Counted from the first letter of the stretch, positions 42,062 to 51,897 are shown. The stretch is 64,000 bases of DNA from Flavobacteriales bacterium (GCA_020635435.1 JACJZU010000002.1:248001-312000), one strand, 5' to 3'. Numbers and translations: made by a program. The notes: generated from the sequence alone by a model not told the origin.

Positions 42062-43654
42062 CTACTCATATTTAGGCATTTCAGGGAAATAATGCCTGAA
42101 GCGCACCAATTGAAAGGGTTTATGGAGGTGTCGACGCACAAAAGTATAGTATGTATCTATGTTCTCCGAATCTGTCAGCACATCCGAAGGAACAAGGTAG
42201 AATGCCTCCATATTCACCGGGTAACGTTGTGTGATGGGAATATCACCCCGTTCAATGGCCAGATACCATGCCATCGTCAGATTCACGTTGCTGTGATACA
42301 TTTCCAGTTCCGAGCCTTTTGTCAATACTGCAATATCCTGGGCCTGCTGCTTTTCCAGCTCAAACGGACTCTTTGCCACTCTAGCAGGCAGCACAGTTTC
42401 CGTATACAGCATCCGCGCACTCAGGAGGATCACCGGAACGATCAGAAGCATATACTGCGACCTGAAAAGTATGAAGGTGAGGAGTACGGAAACCGCGGCA
42501 ATCCAACTGACCTTTGATATTTCAGGCAATTCGCTGTTTCCGGAAACCAGCAGAACGATCGAGCCGACCACGATCACTGCGAAAAATCCAATGATGGTCC
42601 AGAGCATATTTTTGGGGCGGATCATATTCTGAAACACCGGCAGCAAAACGAACAATAGGAATGGCGTGAGCATGAATACGTAACGAGCCCTGTAGTCGGG
42701 AGCAAGCCAGTATACCCAGATGTTTCCAAGAAAAACGAAAAGACAAAATCGAAGGAACCGATCCTGCTTAACGGCTGCAACAACAATTCTTCTCAAGCCA
42801 GGAATCAACAATGCGGGAAGGATGAGTCCGTACGGAAGAATGTCGATGATGTAATTAAATGGGAAGGTGAAAAGATGTTCAATACTTTGCCAGATCGGTT
42901 TATCGCCTACTGTGCGGCTGGTAGATTCTTCCAAAAGGGTCTGTGAGAGCAGTCCGATATCCTGTTGACGGCTGAAGAAATAAAGGTAAACACCCAGAGG
43001 GATTGCGAAAGCGATCAAGCCGAGTAAATGGGATCGGCGCAGAAGATCTTTCCATGTCTGGAAGAAGAAAACGTAGATGAGCAGGCTCAAACCCTGAAAG
43101 AGTATACTGGGTAAACCCTTCATCATAAAACCTGCTGCAGCAGCCAGATAGGAGGCTGTGTACATGGCCGTCCACCGGCCACGCTCACCAAAGTAGAACA
43201 GGGAATAGATCCCCATGAACGTGATCAGTGAGTAAGTGATATCGATATGTCCGAGGTAGGAGGAATAGAACAACAAATTGCCACCTGTAAGCCAGGCCAG
43301 ACCCAGAAACAGCCCGCTTTCATGCGTTCCGCCACGACGCGACTCCATGCGCCAGAGCATACCCACAAAGAGAAAAGCCGAAAGCAGAGAGGGTAAACGA
43401 ACTACCCACTCGGCGTGCGAACCGAAGAGTTTGAAGAATCCAAGAAGGATCCAATTGTAGAGCGGAGGTTTTTTATAGTAGGGATCTCCGTTGATCTCCG
43501 GTGCCACATAATGCTGATTGTATTCCATATCCAAAGCGATCAGGGCCCGTATAGGCTCATCGGCACTCAAGGGCATATACCCGATCCGGTAGCTCAATGC
43601 CGTAATGGCAAAAATTGAGGTGAGCATGAGAGGGAGCCATTTGCTTCGGAGCAT
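42062..43654 (-). CDS. Family 39 (ArnT/PMT-like) membrane glycosyltransferase
   Basis: 530 residues with about 11-12 hydrophobic spans and a soluble C-terminal part. Near the N terminus is the catalytic acidic loop ADEPIRALIALDM (about 30-42), followed by PPLYNW (about 64-69), as in ArnT and protein O-mannosyltransferases, which move sugars from polyprenyl phosphate to an acceptor on the periplasmic side. Together with the downstream GT2 and UPF0104 genes it makes a complete donor synthesis, translocation and transfer set; the acceptor (lipid A, another lipid or protein) is not known. A TATCTTTG -7 box lies five bases ahead of the ATG. Confidence 0.87.
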   Translation of the reverse strand: MLRSKWLPLMLTSIFAITALSYRIGYMPLSADEPIRALIALDMEYNQHYVAPEINGDPYYKKPPLYNWILLGFFKLFGSHAEWVVRLPSLLSAFLFVGMLWRMESRRGGTHESGLFLGLAWLTGGNLLFYSSYLGHIDITYSLITFMGIYSLFYFGERGRWTAMYTASYLAAAAGFMMKGLPSILFQGLSLLIYVFFFQTWKDLLRRSHLLGLIAFAIPLGVYLYFFSRQQDIGLLSQTLLEESTSRTVGDKPIWQSIEHLFTFPFNYIIDILPYGLILPALLIPGLRRIVVAAVKQDRFLRFCLFVFLGNIWVYWLAPDYRARYVFMLTPFLLFVLLPVFQNMIRPKNMLWTIIGFFAVIVVGSIVLLVSGNSELPEISKVSWIAAVSVLLTFILFRSQYMLLIVPVILLSARMLYTETVLPARVAKSPFELEKQQAQDIAVLTKGSELEMYHSNVNLTMAWYLAIERGDIPITQRYPVNMEAFYLVPSDVLTDSENIDTYYTFVRRHLHKPFQLVRFRHYFPEMPKYE

Positions 43655-43659
43655 GGCGG

Positions 43660-43667
43660 CAAAGATA
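43660..43667 (-). promoter_or_regulatory. Candidate -7 box TATCTTTG for the GT39-GT2-UPF0104 operon
   Basis: Exact TAnnTTTG match on the minus strand, five bases before the ATG at 43654. No TTG seen at -33. Implies an almost leaderless operon mRNA. Confidence 0.48.
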
Positions 43668-43805
43668 GGAGGATAGCATTCATTGCTTCCTGCATGTGTT
43701 TCCTCTATAAAGATCGCTTCTTCTGCGATTTAAGTTCCTGGTCATATTCGGATCGATGACCGGCACCGGCTACCTCCTGTCACACAGTTGCTCATGGCAT
43801 TTCCT

Positions 43806-43813
43806 TAAATTTG
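43806..43813 (+). promoter_or_regulatory. Candidate -7 box TAAATTTG for the T9SS cargo gene at 43819
   Basis: Exact TAnnTTTG match five bases before the ATG at 43819. A TTG at 43788-43790 is 15 bases upstream, slightly shorter than the usual spacing. It supports starting the protein at 43819, where the signal peptide begins. Confidence 0.55.
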
Positions 43814-43818
43814 ATGCC

Positions 43819-45705
43819 ATGTTCCGATACCTACTATTGGTTTTTACCTGGCAGTTGGCCCTTTCTCTATATGCACAGGATCATGGTTTTTCCTGCGATG
43901 TTCAATACAACCTAAAATCGGTCAGGCTGGCGAGTGTTAATTGGTCGGAGCTACCGGACGATAGTGCCGGTTACAAAGCGCAGCCTTTTCTTGCCCCGGA
44001 ACCTGGATCGAGCGCCTCCGGGATCAAACGGCAGATCGATGCGGGACGACAACGCCGATTTACGGCCAAAACCCTCGACAAATACATTCAAACCCCGGAG
44101 AACATTCGGCCTGTGCTCGAAGCGGATTACAACGGGCTGCCAATAGGTGGAGCCGGAATCCCAAACGATAACAATATGGCCATTTCTAACGATGGCTTTG
44201 TTGTTAGCGTAGTGAACAGCATTGTGACCATGTTCGATAAGGACGGAAACCATATTGGCTTCAAATCTTTGAATGCATTTGTAAAAGGTGCTTTGCCGAA
44301 TCTCGACCGCACCTACGATCCAAAGGTTACTTATGATCCGCAGGCAAATAAATTCATTCTGGTTTTTCTGCAGGGAAGTTTGAGCGCCGATACCCGAATA
44401 ATAGTTGGATTCTCGGAGAGTTCCGATCCAACGCAGGACTGGAATTTCTATGCGATCAACGGGAATCCATTTGGTGGTGCGTATTGGTCCGATTATCCCA
44501 TCATCGGAATCAGCGAAAGCGATCTGTTCATTACCGTGAATATTCTGCGCGACAATGGGAGCTGGCAGGACGATTTCATCCAAAGCCTTATCTGGCAGGT
44601 AGATAAGGAGTCCGGTTTCAGCGGATCCGACACACTGTATCAGAACGTTTTCTCAAACATCAAATACAACGGCAAGAGTATCTGGAGTATCTGTGCTGTT
44701 CAGGAATATCCCACCCCGGGAAAGGATGAGATGTACTTTCTTTCCGTCCGACCGGGCGACCTGTCCAACGACACGGTATTCCTCCATCAGATCAGGGGTG
44801 CTCAGCGGTCCAACAATTCGAAGTATTACCTCGAGGTCATGAAAACACCGCTCAAGTACGGTGTGCCCCCAACCGCCTATCAGCCGAGGGTTGGTTTTCG
44901 CCTTCAAACCAACGATGCCAGGGTTTTATCGGCTCTCAAAGTCGGAACACACATGCAGTACGTGCAAACCACCTCCATTCCGGGCAGCGATCCGTCCGGA
45001 ATCTACCACGGTACGATCGATCTCATCAAACGCGAGATAAGTGCACATTACATATTCAGCGATACGCTGGATTACGCCTATCCGTCCATTGCCTTTTCAG
45101 GCTATGCGAACACAACAGCCTCGGAGTACGGCAGTGTGATCACCTTCAGCCATACCAGCGAACTCGATTTTCCGGGTACTTCCGCGGTTTTTCACAACCG
45201 ACTTCCCGGTAATCCCCCTTTATATTCACCGGTGATCCGGATCAAAGAAGGGGAGGGGATCATCAATACATTTGTTGCCGATACCGCAGAACGCTGGGGA
45301 GACTACACGGGGATTCAACCCAAATACGACGAACCCGGAGTGGTATGGATGGCAGGTAGCTATGGCATGGATCGGGAACGCAACGGCGTATGGATCGGGA
45401 AGGTGCGTGTAAATACCCTTTTGGAACCCGAATTGGACAGCGAGTCGGTGATCGCCTACCCAAATCCCTTGAGTGAGCGGGTGAGCATCCGGGTCTCCCT
45501 GAAAAAATCCACAGAAGTGATCGTTGAATTGCACGATGCCTCCGGCAGGTTGACCAAAGAGCTATTCGAGGGAATGATGCCCTCCGGATCGGGTGAATTC
45601 TATTTCCATAAGGGTGGCATGAGGTCAGGACTCTATTTCCTCACACTGCGCAATGCAAACGACCGATCCGTTCTGGATACCTACCGGGTTATGATCCCGG
45701 ATTGA
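43819..45705 (+). CDS. Secreted T9SS type A cargo protein, unknown function
   Basis: 628 residues from ATG 43819; signal peptide MFRYLLLVFTWQLALSLYAQ. The frame is open further upstream, but those codons lie across the promoter box. The body (about residues 90-530) is one large beta-rich domain with segments such as YDPKVTYDPQANKFILVFLQ, YWSDYPIIGISESDLFIT and ERWGDYTGIQPKYDEPGVVWMAG, reminiscent of beta-propeller or sialidase-like repeats; no catalytic motif is recognisable. The C terminus (IAYPNPLSERVSIRVS, LHDASGRLTKELF, SGLYFLTLRN) is a type A sorting domain. Convergent with the SBBP-type gene, 20 bp apart. Confidence in secretion is high, in function low. Confidence 0.83.
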   Translation: MFRYLLLVFTWQLALSLYAQDHGFSCDVQYNLKSVRLASVNWSELPDDSAGYKAQPFLAPEPGSSASGIKRQIDAGRQRRFTAKTLDKYIQTPENIRPVLEADYNGLPIGGAGIPNDNNMAISNDGFVVSVVNSIVTMFDKDGNHIGFKSLNAFVKGALPNLDRTYDPKVTYDPQANKFILVFLQGSLSADTRIIVGFSESSDPTQDWNFYAINGNPFGGAYWSDYPIIGISESDLFITVNILRDNGSWQDDFIQSLIWQVDKESGFSGSDTLYQNVFSNIKYNGKSIWSICAVQEYPTPGKDEMYFLSVRPGDLSNDTVFLHQIRGAQRSNNSKYYLEVMKTPLKYGVPPTAYQPRVGFRLQTNDARVLSALKVGTHMQYVQTTSIPGSDPSGIYHGTIDLIKREISAHYIFSDTLDYAYPSIAFSGYANTTASEYGSVITFSHTSELDFPGTSAVFHNRLPGNPPLYSPVIRIKEGEGIINTFVADTAERWGDYTGIQPKYDEPGVVWMAGSYGMDRERNGVWIGKVRVNTLLEPELDSESVIAYPNPLSERVSIRVSLKKSTEVIVELHDASGRLTKELFEGMMPSGSGEFYFHKGGMRSGLYFLTLRNANDRSVLDTYRVMIPD

Positions 45706-45725
45706 AGAATTGCCCTGACGATAGG

Positions 45726-47342
45726 TCAGTAGAGCGCGATCCTGTGAACGAACACTCCTTTTGCGGTTCGGATCTTCAGTATATAAACTCCGTTGAGGTC
45801 TGTACGAAGTTCCAGTTGATCGGTTCGGATCTCGTTTCTTTTTTCGAGTAGTCGACCACTCAAATCGGAGAGCTCAATTTCAATCAATTCCATACCCTCA
45901 CTCCGTATGTAAAGTTGCCCGGATGATGGGTTTGGATATACATGAACACGATCGCTCCCGGAGAGGGAACTCACCGAAAGCCGATCCGGGTTGAAACGAG
46001 CGATGGAGGCAGAATTCGTGCGGCCTGTGACATACACATAGCCCTCATTGGTTACAGCCAGACCTGTTGTAATTCCTGAACCGGACCAGGTTGTATTGTC
46101 ACCTCGCCCAACCCACAAGGTGTCTCCGGTAGACGGATCGTACCGCAAAGCGACAAATTCGTACGATTGATTCACGCCCGTATTCGCAGATCCTGCAACA
46201 TACAGGTCCATATTCGGTCCACCCAGGGCAAGATTCGAGACGCGGTCGATCTTCAGATTAGAGCCCGCATAGGCCGATCGCCAAACCAGATTCCCAACGG
46301 CATTGTACTTCAGGACGAGGAATGATGTTCCTCCCAGACCATCGATGCTATGCCCGCCGAGATAAATGTTCCCAAAATCGCTTACAATCAGATCAAAAAC
46401 CCCGTCGTTACCTTTGAGCGTATCGTCGAACCGACTGTCCCAGCTTTTTGTGCCATCGGCCCCGCGAAGTTTAATGAGTACAATATCGTTATTGGCGCCG
46501 GAGTAGCTGTTGCCCGTTGCGTACACATAACCCATGGTGTCACAGGCCACTGCAACGGCATCTTCCGGATTCGCCGTTCCCGGCAGGAAATCGTAATGAT
46601 GGGCCCAGATCTGATTCCCGCTTACTGTTGCGTAACCAATAACACTGAGGTCGTCCCCGCTTCCTGTATTGTTGGTAGTACCGCACAGATAAATGAAGTT
46701 CTGATCGTGTGAAAGGGCAATAGAAACTGCGCGGTCGGGCCCTGCGTTCCGATCGAATCGCTTAACCCACTGCCGCTGACCATTCTTGTTGTATTTAATG
46801 AGCACCATGTCGTAGTTCGATGCCGTTACAAAAGCCGTAACGGCCACATATACGTTCTCGTTCTTGTCCAGTATCAGCGCATTTGCGCGGGACTCCAGGT
46901 AAGGTGTATCCGTAAGCTGATCGATCCAGAGTTGATTTCCGGTAGCATCATAGCCAATGGTGGTGGTGATCTGTCCACTACCGCTTTCAGTGGCGTATCC
47001 ACTTACATAGCAATTGCCCTCCGGACTTACATCCAAACAGGTGAGCAGATCTTCGAGTCCGGCACTTCCGGCATACCCGGCGTCCCAGCGGGCAGAACCT
47101 TCGGGTGTCAAACTACGGAGCATGAAATCCGAATCGGCCAATGGCTTTGAACCAAAACCTACGTACAGGTTGTTCGATGCATCCAGTTTCAGATTGTGCA
47201 TGGTAAATGTTTCACGCAATCCAACGGAGTATCCTCCAACATATGCAGAGTCAAATCGCACAACCCAATCAGGGCCATCTTGTGCATTTGAGCTGTTGAA
47301 GAGTAGGATCAAAAGGAATAAAGATGAACAGATCTTTTTCAT
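45726..47342 (-). CDS. Secreted beta-propeller (SBBP-type) protein, T9SS type A
   Basis: 538 residues from ATG 47342 (signal peptide MKKICSSLFLLILLFNSSNAQ). The body consists of repeated units of about 50-60 residues with the pattern G-D-hydrophobic-xx-hydrophobic-K-Y-xxx-G-xxx-W, for example DMVLIKYNKNGQRQWVKRF, SFLVLKYNAVGNLVWRS and DIVLIKLRGADGTKSWDSRF, alternating with NIYLGG or YVYVTG strands. This is the signature of SBBP-type beta-propeller repeats. The end (VYPNPSSGQLYIRSEG, LSDLSGRLLEKR, NGVYILKIRTAKG) is a type A sorting domain. Probably a surface or secreted binding protein; no enzymatic motif is seen. Confidence 0.88.
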   Translation of the reverse strand: MKKICSSLFLLILLFNSSNAQDGPDWVVRFDSAYVGGYSVGLRETFTMHNLKLDASNNLYVGFGSKPLADSDFMLRSLTPEGSARWDAGYAGSAGLEDLLTCLDVSPEGNCYVSGYATESGSGQITTTIGYDATGNQLWIDQLTDTPYLESRANALILDKNENVYVAVTAFVTASNYDMVLIKYNKNGQRQWVKRFDRNAGPDRAVSIALSHDQNFIYLCGTTNNTGSGDDLSVIGYATVSGNQIWAHHYDFLPGTANPEDAVAVACDTMGYVYATGNSYSGANNDIVLIKLRGADGTKSWDSRFDDTLKGNDGVFDLIVSDFGNIYLGGHSIDGLGGTSFLVLKYNAVGNLVWRSAYAGSNLKIDRVSNLALGGPNMDLYVAGSANTGVNQSYEFVALRYDPSTGDTLWVGRGDNTTWSGSGITTGLAVTNEGYVYVTGRTNSASIARFNPDRLSVSSLSGSDRVHVYPNPSSGQLYIRSEGMELIEIELSDLSGRLLEKRNEIRTDQLELRTDLNGVYILKIRTAKGVFVHRIALY

Positions 47343-47459
47343 GTTTTTGGAATTAAAAAGAACGAAACCGAGCACTTATAGGTGCGCTACACTTCATGCA
47401 AGATAAGAATTTTAATCCACTCCCATTGCAATCCGGACTTGCATAGGGATAGGGAAAGC

Positions 47460-47490
47460 AAAAAAAAAAAGCCCCGATCGAAACCGGGGC
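47460..47490 (-). terminator. Intrinsic terminator after the PKD-repeat gene
   Basis: On the minus strand a GC-rich stem (47471-47476 with 47485-47490, GCCCCG/CGGGGC, loop of 8) is followed by at least ten T. It lies 27 bp after the stop at 47517 and separates that gene from the SBBP-type gene. Confidence 0.88.
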
Positions 47491-47516
47491 CTTCTCCAAA
47501 TCATATCAATCACCAA

Positions 47517-49166
47517 TTAGTTTTTAAAGAAGCGCAAATGTTCCACTTCACCCTGAGTTCCAAGTATTCGGATGTAGTAGCTGCCTCTCGGCAACGTGCT
47601 GAAATCCAGTGATTCGCCGGAATGAATGGCGTGTTCCATTAGTTTATTTCCGTCGGATGCAAATACCGCAACCTGCTGTATGTCCATATTCTCGGATTGA
47701 ATGATGGCCGTACTCTGAACGGGATTCGGTGCAAGACTCACATGGGTATTATCCCATTCCCATCCAATCCGGGATGCTGAGGCGTTCTCATCACCCTGAC
47801 CATAGGCCTCGTCTGAAATGGGTATTTCAAACTTTCCACTACGTTTTGATGAGCCGATCACAACTGTATGACATTTGCGAACCACACAAGCTCTGCTGGT
47901 GTAGGCGATCATGCAGATCGTGTACTTCCCTGGTTTGTATTGATGCCGAACCGGATTGCCGCTTGCGCTGGATCCGTCGCCAAAATCCCAGGTGAAATTT
48001 GCGTTGCTGTCGTTGGCAAAGGCATAGAAATAACTGACACCTGAGCTATCCGTTCTCCACTTGAATTCAGCCTTCAGATCGCACGTGTCGCGGATCTCGA
48101 TGCGCTTACATTCTTTTACACGACACTTCGTGACTGTATCATAAGCAATTACACAGAGTTCGTAAACACCCGGTTTGGCATAGGTATGTCCGGCCGGGTT
48201 TCCGCGCATGGAGGTGCCATCGCCAAATGTCCATCCGTAAACAACGTTCTTGGAATTTGAACGCGCCTTGGCCTTCACATCATAACCGTTTACACCGGCA
48301 TCCATGCGAACTTCCAGTTTGCAGGTATCCTTCACTTCAACACGGGTACAGATCGTAACACGACATTTGGTGCGTGGCTGTATGAGCGTAGCGCAAACTG
48401 TGTAAACGCCGGGTTTGTCAAATGATTTGCGTACAGCACGTCCTTTGGCGCTGTCTCCATCGGAGAAACGCCACAAGGTGCGTATGCCATTGCCCTTTTT
48501 GGTACGAACGGTGAATGCAAAATCATTGCCCTGTTGTTTGTAAACGATCTCGCCCTTCAAAGTGGCACAGGGATCCTTGATCTCTACTTTTTTACAACTT
48601 CGAACGGTACATCCGCTTAGCGTATCCTTGGCAATGAGACATACTTCATAAACTCCCGGTTTCGCATAGGCGTGCGCCGTGCGTTGACCACGAGCATGAT
48701 CGGAATCCCCAAAACTCCATGCGTAAACGGTATGCTTACTATTTGATTTGGCGGCAAATTTTACCGATTTACCATCGATCTTGAATTCGTAATCGGCTTT
48801 GAGGTCGCATTTGATCTCAACAGCCCGACATACATCGAAACTGCAGCGTTTTTGGTTTACACTGTCGTAGCCTAAAATAGTGAGACAAACTTTGTACGTA
48901 CCGGGTGTGGCATACTGGTGTCGCGCTTTTTCACCCGTGCCCTTACTGCCATCTCCAAAATTCCATTGGTAGGCAACCACGGGACCTTTTGCCTGTGCAG
49001 CGAAATAGACCGTGTTGTTATCTACTTTGAAATCAAATTTGCCTCCAACGCAACCCTTGCCGGTTTGGGCGGTACTCATCTGTGCCCCAAAAAGGCCGAT
49101 GAAAAGAATGAAATACGAGAAAAGTTGAGAAAGTCTGAATGTTCGGTTTTGTTCTGTCTGTTTCAT
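47517..49166 (-). CDS. Secreted protein with five cysteine-rich PKD repeats, T9SS type A
   Basis: 549 residues from ATG 49166 (MKQTEQNRTFRLSQLF...; signal peptide ends near MSTAQ). Five consecutive PKD-type domains of about 85 residues are visible by their cores: YQWNFGDGSKGTG, YAWSFGDSDHARG, LWRFSDGDSAKG, YGWTFGDGTSMRG and FTWDFGDGSSASG. Each is followed by a P-G-x-Y-x-x-C strand. Unusually, each repeat holds a fixed set of cysteines (one at the domain start, one in the strand after the G-x-Y motif, two near the end, as in EVCLIAKDTLSGCTVRSCKK), suggesting intradomain disulfides. A type A sorting domain ends the protein (LAPNPVQSTAIIQSEN, GSYYIRIL). Likely a rigid extracellular stalk or adhesin. 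Confidence 0.88.
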   Translation of the reverse strand: MKQTEQNRTFRLSQLFSYFILFIGLFGAQMSTAQTGKGCVGGKFDFKVDNNTVYFAAQAKGPVVAYQWNFGDGSKGTGEKARHQYATPGTYKVCLTILGYDSVNQKRCSFDVCRAVEIKCDLKADYEFKIDGKSVKFAAKSNSKHTVYAWSFGDSDHARGQRTAHAYAKPGVYEVCLIAKDTLSGCTVRSCKKVEIKDPCATLKGEIVYKQQGNDFAFTVRTKKGNGIRTLWRFSDGDSAKGRAVRKSFDKPGVYTVCATLIQPRTKCRVTICTRVEVKDTCKLEVRMDAGVNGYDVKAKARSNSKNVVYGWTFGDGTSMRGNPAGHTYAKPGVYELCVIAYDTVTKCRVKECKRIEIRDTCDLKAEFKWRTDSSGVSYFYAFANDSNANFTWDFGDGSSASGNPVRHQYKPGKYTICMIAYTSRACVVRKCHTVVIGSSKRSGKFEIPISDEAYGQGDENASASRIGWEWDNTHVSLAPNPVQSTAIIQSENMDIQQVAVFASDGNKLMEHAIHSGESLDFSTLPRGSYYIRILGTQGEVEHLRFFKN

Positions 49167-49304
49167 GGTTCGGTTCGTTTGGCTTCTTTGGTGCGCGCTT
49201 AAGAAGGTGTTTGTACTTTGGTCTGAGCATACCTCAAGAGGTTGCATGCCGGAAACCGAAAAAATACTGCCGTGATGTAATTGCCTTAAAATGAGGCCAT
49301 TAAA

Positions 49305-51707
49305 TTAGAAAGCAGTGCGAATCCCGAAGTAGAAATTCAAACCAGGGGCCGTTATTCCCGATGAATAGGGGCGGTAACGCTTGTTCAGAATATTCTCGAT
49401 ACCACTGCTGAGATGTAGTGATTTCGACATGGAATAGGTTCCCTTTAGGTTGAGGGTCCACCAGGAAGGTGCATAGGGCAGGCCATTGGCATCCGGGAGG
49501 TATAGATCCGGCTTGTTCTGCTCGCTCGGAGCCAGTTCATCGTAGGATAACTCGCCTTGCACCAGCCCATATAAAGTGAGTTTCAGTTGTGATTGAACAT
49601 AATTCACCGCAAGTTTTCCAAACAAGGGCGTAACATGTCGGAAGGGAATCCCCTCCGAGGTTTCACCCTGCATGTAATTCAGCGCACCTTCTGCCTGCCA
49701 TCTCGGATTGAACAGATAACGACCGTTCAATTCAATTCCGTAGATGAGACCCGATTCATTATTGATGAGGGACTGGATCTGCAGAAGTTCGCCATTGTAA
49801 TTCAGACTATCTGCTCCGTTCAGGGAAAAATTACCCCGTGTGATCACCTTCTCAAGGTAATTGACAAATACATTGGCCTGTAAACGGAATGAAGATCCGA
49901 TCCTTCCACGGTAACCAAGGTCGGCGCTGTACACATATTCCGGTTGAAGATCGCTGTTCGGAACTACAACCTTGCCCGGTTCGCTGTCGAAGATCTTACC
50001 GATATCGTCGATGTTCGGTGCCCGGAATCCTGTTGCCAAATGCAAGGAAAGATTACTCTGCCGTCCGGTTTGAACATCCAACCCGGCAGAAGCATTGAAC
50101 GCCCCTTTTTCCAAACGGAGATTGTCGAAGTAAAAACTATAGGCCGAATTCTCGAACGGAGCCTCCAGATACACGTGTGTGTATCGCAGTCCACCGGTAA
50201 ATTGAACCTTCCGCGAGACCTGCGATTTCAGCATGAGATATGCCGCCGATGAACCCCACGTACTCCCATCCGGGTATCGGGATGATATCGGAAAGGAGAT
50301 ATTGCTGTCCAGTATGGTTGCCAGGCCCTTCGATTTTACGAGATTCCAGATCTGCTCGATACCATAGAAGAGTACACCTTTGGGAAGATCTTTTTCAAAT
50401 TCCAGGTTCACATTGAAAAACTGCACGTTCTCCGTTCTCCGTTGGAATTCAAGATCTCCGAATCTCCGTTCTTCACGACTTTCCTGAATGTTTTGCCAAC
50501 TCGCCTTCAGTTCGAATTCACTAGCCAGTTTGTGATGAAGGGTTCGTTTGTAATTGAGGGCATTGAACAACCAGTTCTGAGGACCATATTGCCAGGTTGC
50601 ATATCGGGGTATTCCGTTTCGGTATTGAGTGAGCCGGTCGTACCGAGGTACCGGTGATGACGTTGTGTAGGTCGTTTGAAAGTCGATTAGGGTAAGACTG
50701 TCCGGGCGGAAACGGAATTTCTGTGCCAGATTGATCTGTGAATAGGCCGTAAAATACTGTATGCGCGGATCGGGATTTGTGATCACAGTGTCCGTAAAGC
50801 CCCTTGTTTCCACAAATTCCGGTCTCAAATAAAAATCCGGTCCGTATGCACCCATCCGCAGATCGTTGAAATTCGAAATGCTGATACTGCTTAGAGATGC
50901 CCACTTATCCTTGCCAATATTGAAATCGACGTGCCAGGAATTCTCCCGATTGGCTGAAGAGCCCTTCAGAACCAGGTTGCCCTTGTACAACATTTTGTTG
51001 GCCTGATCGCTCAAGGCCGGTTTTCGGGTTTGAAAGGCAAATACCCCACCTAAGGCATCACTACCGTGGATCACCGATCCCGGACCAAACAACAGATCCG
51101 TCTCTACCACCAGATTGGGGTCTATAAGGATCACATTGTGCAAGTTCCCTTCACGGAATATGGCGTTATTGATCCGCACCCCGTCCACTACCAACAGCAC
51201 ACTGTTGGCAGAAAACCCTCGTATCATCGGGCTTCCACCTCCCAATTGCGATTTCTGAATGAACACGTGATCATTGATCCCTAGGAGGTCGGCGCTGGTC
51301 TGTGGAGCATATAAATTCACATCGCGCTGTGTGATCCGCTCGATCTTGGCCGGTCCGGCATTCGGCGTTTTCTTTTTCGAATAACCTTTGAAAACGAAAT
51401 CCGGCAACTGGCTCACAGCCGGTTCCAGATAAACAACCCACCAGCTCTCGCTGCTTTTCTCACGATCAATACGTTTATCGAGGTAGGCCGGATGGATGAA
51501 ATGCAGACTGTCGAATTCTTTGTCCGGGAGTTTGACCTGACCATTCACATCAGATTGCAATGCCTTGAACCCGCCATCCTTGTATATAACTACCTGAACA
51601 CGATCTATAGCCAGCCCGCTTTCTGCATCGAGGATCTCGATCTTGTCCTGCGCAAAGAGTTGCGCACTCAACGCAACCAAAAGCAAGCTGATTATCCCTT
51701 TTAACAT
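49305..51707 (-). CDS. TonB-dependent outer-membrane receptor with N-terminal carboxypeptidase-regulatory-like domain
   Basis: 800 residues; signal peptide MLKGIISLLLVALSAQLFAQ. An N-terminal beta-sandwich domain (about 21-95, DAESGLAIDRVQVVIYKDGG) is followed by the plug (about 125-230) with GGGSPMIRGFSANSVLLVVDG and GPGSVIHGSDALGGVFAF. A 22-strand barrel completes it, with typical segments such as LHLATGFRAPNIDDIGKIF and the terminal aromatic strand ending YFGIRTAF. The plug wording SQLGGGSPMIRGF is common in haem/haemoprotein and siderophore receptors, but the ligand is uncertain. No SusD-like partner is adjacent, so it is not a polysaccharide-utilisation pair. Confidence 0.93.
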   Translation of the reverse strand: MLKGIISLLLVALSAQLFAQDKIEILDAESGLAIDRVQVVIYKDGGFKALQSDVNGQVKLPDKEFDSLHFIHPAYLDKRIDREKSSESWWVVYLEPAVSQLPDFVFKGYSKKKTPNAGPAKIERITQRDVNLYAPQTSADLLGINDHVFIQKSQLGGGSPMIRGFSANSVLLVVDGVRINNAIFREGNLHNVILIDPNLVVETDLLFGPGSVIHGSDALGGVFAFQTRKPALSDQANKMLYKGNLVLKGSSANRENSWHVDFNIGKDKWASLSSISISNFNDLRMGAYGPDFYLRPEFVETRGFTDTVITNPDPRIQYFTAYSQINLAQKFRFRPDSLTLIDFQTTYTTSSPVPRYDRLTQYRNGIPRYATWQYGPQNWLFNALNYKRTLHHKLASEFELKASWQNIQESREERRFGDLEFQRRTENVQFFNVNLEFEKDLPKGVLFYGIEQIWNLVKSKGLATILDSNISFPISSRYPDGSTWGSSAAYLMLKSQVSRKVQFTGGLRYTHVYLEAPFENSAYSFYFDNLRLEKGAFNASAGLDVQTGRQSNLSLHLATGFRAPNIDDIGKIFDSEPGKVVVPNSDLQPEYVYSADLGYRGRIGSSFRLQANVFVNYLEKVITRGNFSLNGADSLNYNGELLQIQSLINNESGLIYGIELNGRYLFNPRWQAEGALNYMQGETSEGIPFRHVTPLFGKLAVNYVQSQLKLTLYGLVQGELSYDELAPSEQNKPDLYLPDANGLPYAPSWWTLNLKGTYSMSKSLHLSSGIENILNKRYRPYSSGITAPGLNFYFGIRTAF

Positions 51708-51837
51708 TCGGGTGCAATTCTATGAAAAATACTTTGTACCGTTTCCCTTCCATTCGGGAAATGAACGGACGCTGAATTTCGTTACACGCTGTGACAATTG
51801 ATCATAGACTATGCCCGACGTTTCATCGAACTACGCC

Positions 51838-51866
51838 TTGTCTGAGCAAATCAGCCCTTATATTTG
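51838..51866 (+). promoter_or_regulatory. Consensus Bacteroidota promoter (TTG-N18-TATATTTG) for the AIM24-type gene
   Basis: TTG at 51838-51840 and TATATTTG at 51859-51866 with an 18-base spacer, both matching the TTG-N17-23-TAnnTTTG consensus. It lies 31 bases before ATG 51898 and probably drives the AIM24, subtilase and barrel genes together. Confidence 0.7.
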
Positions 51867-51897
51867 GGCTTTCCTAAAATTTTAAAAGGATCCTGAG

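Noticed and set aside
49211..49220. TTTGTACTTTGG on the plus strand as a promoter
   Set aside because: Spacing inside the box is one base short of TAnnTTTG and no plus-strand gene follows.
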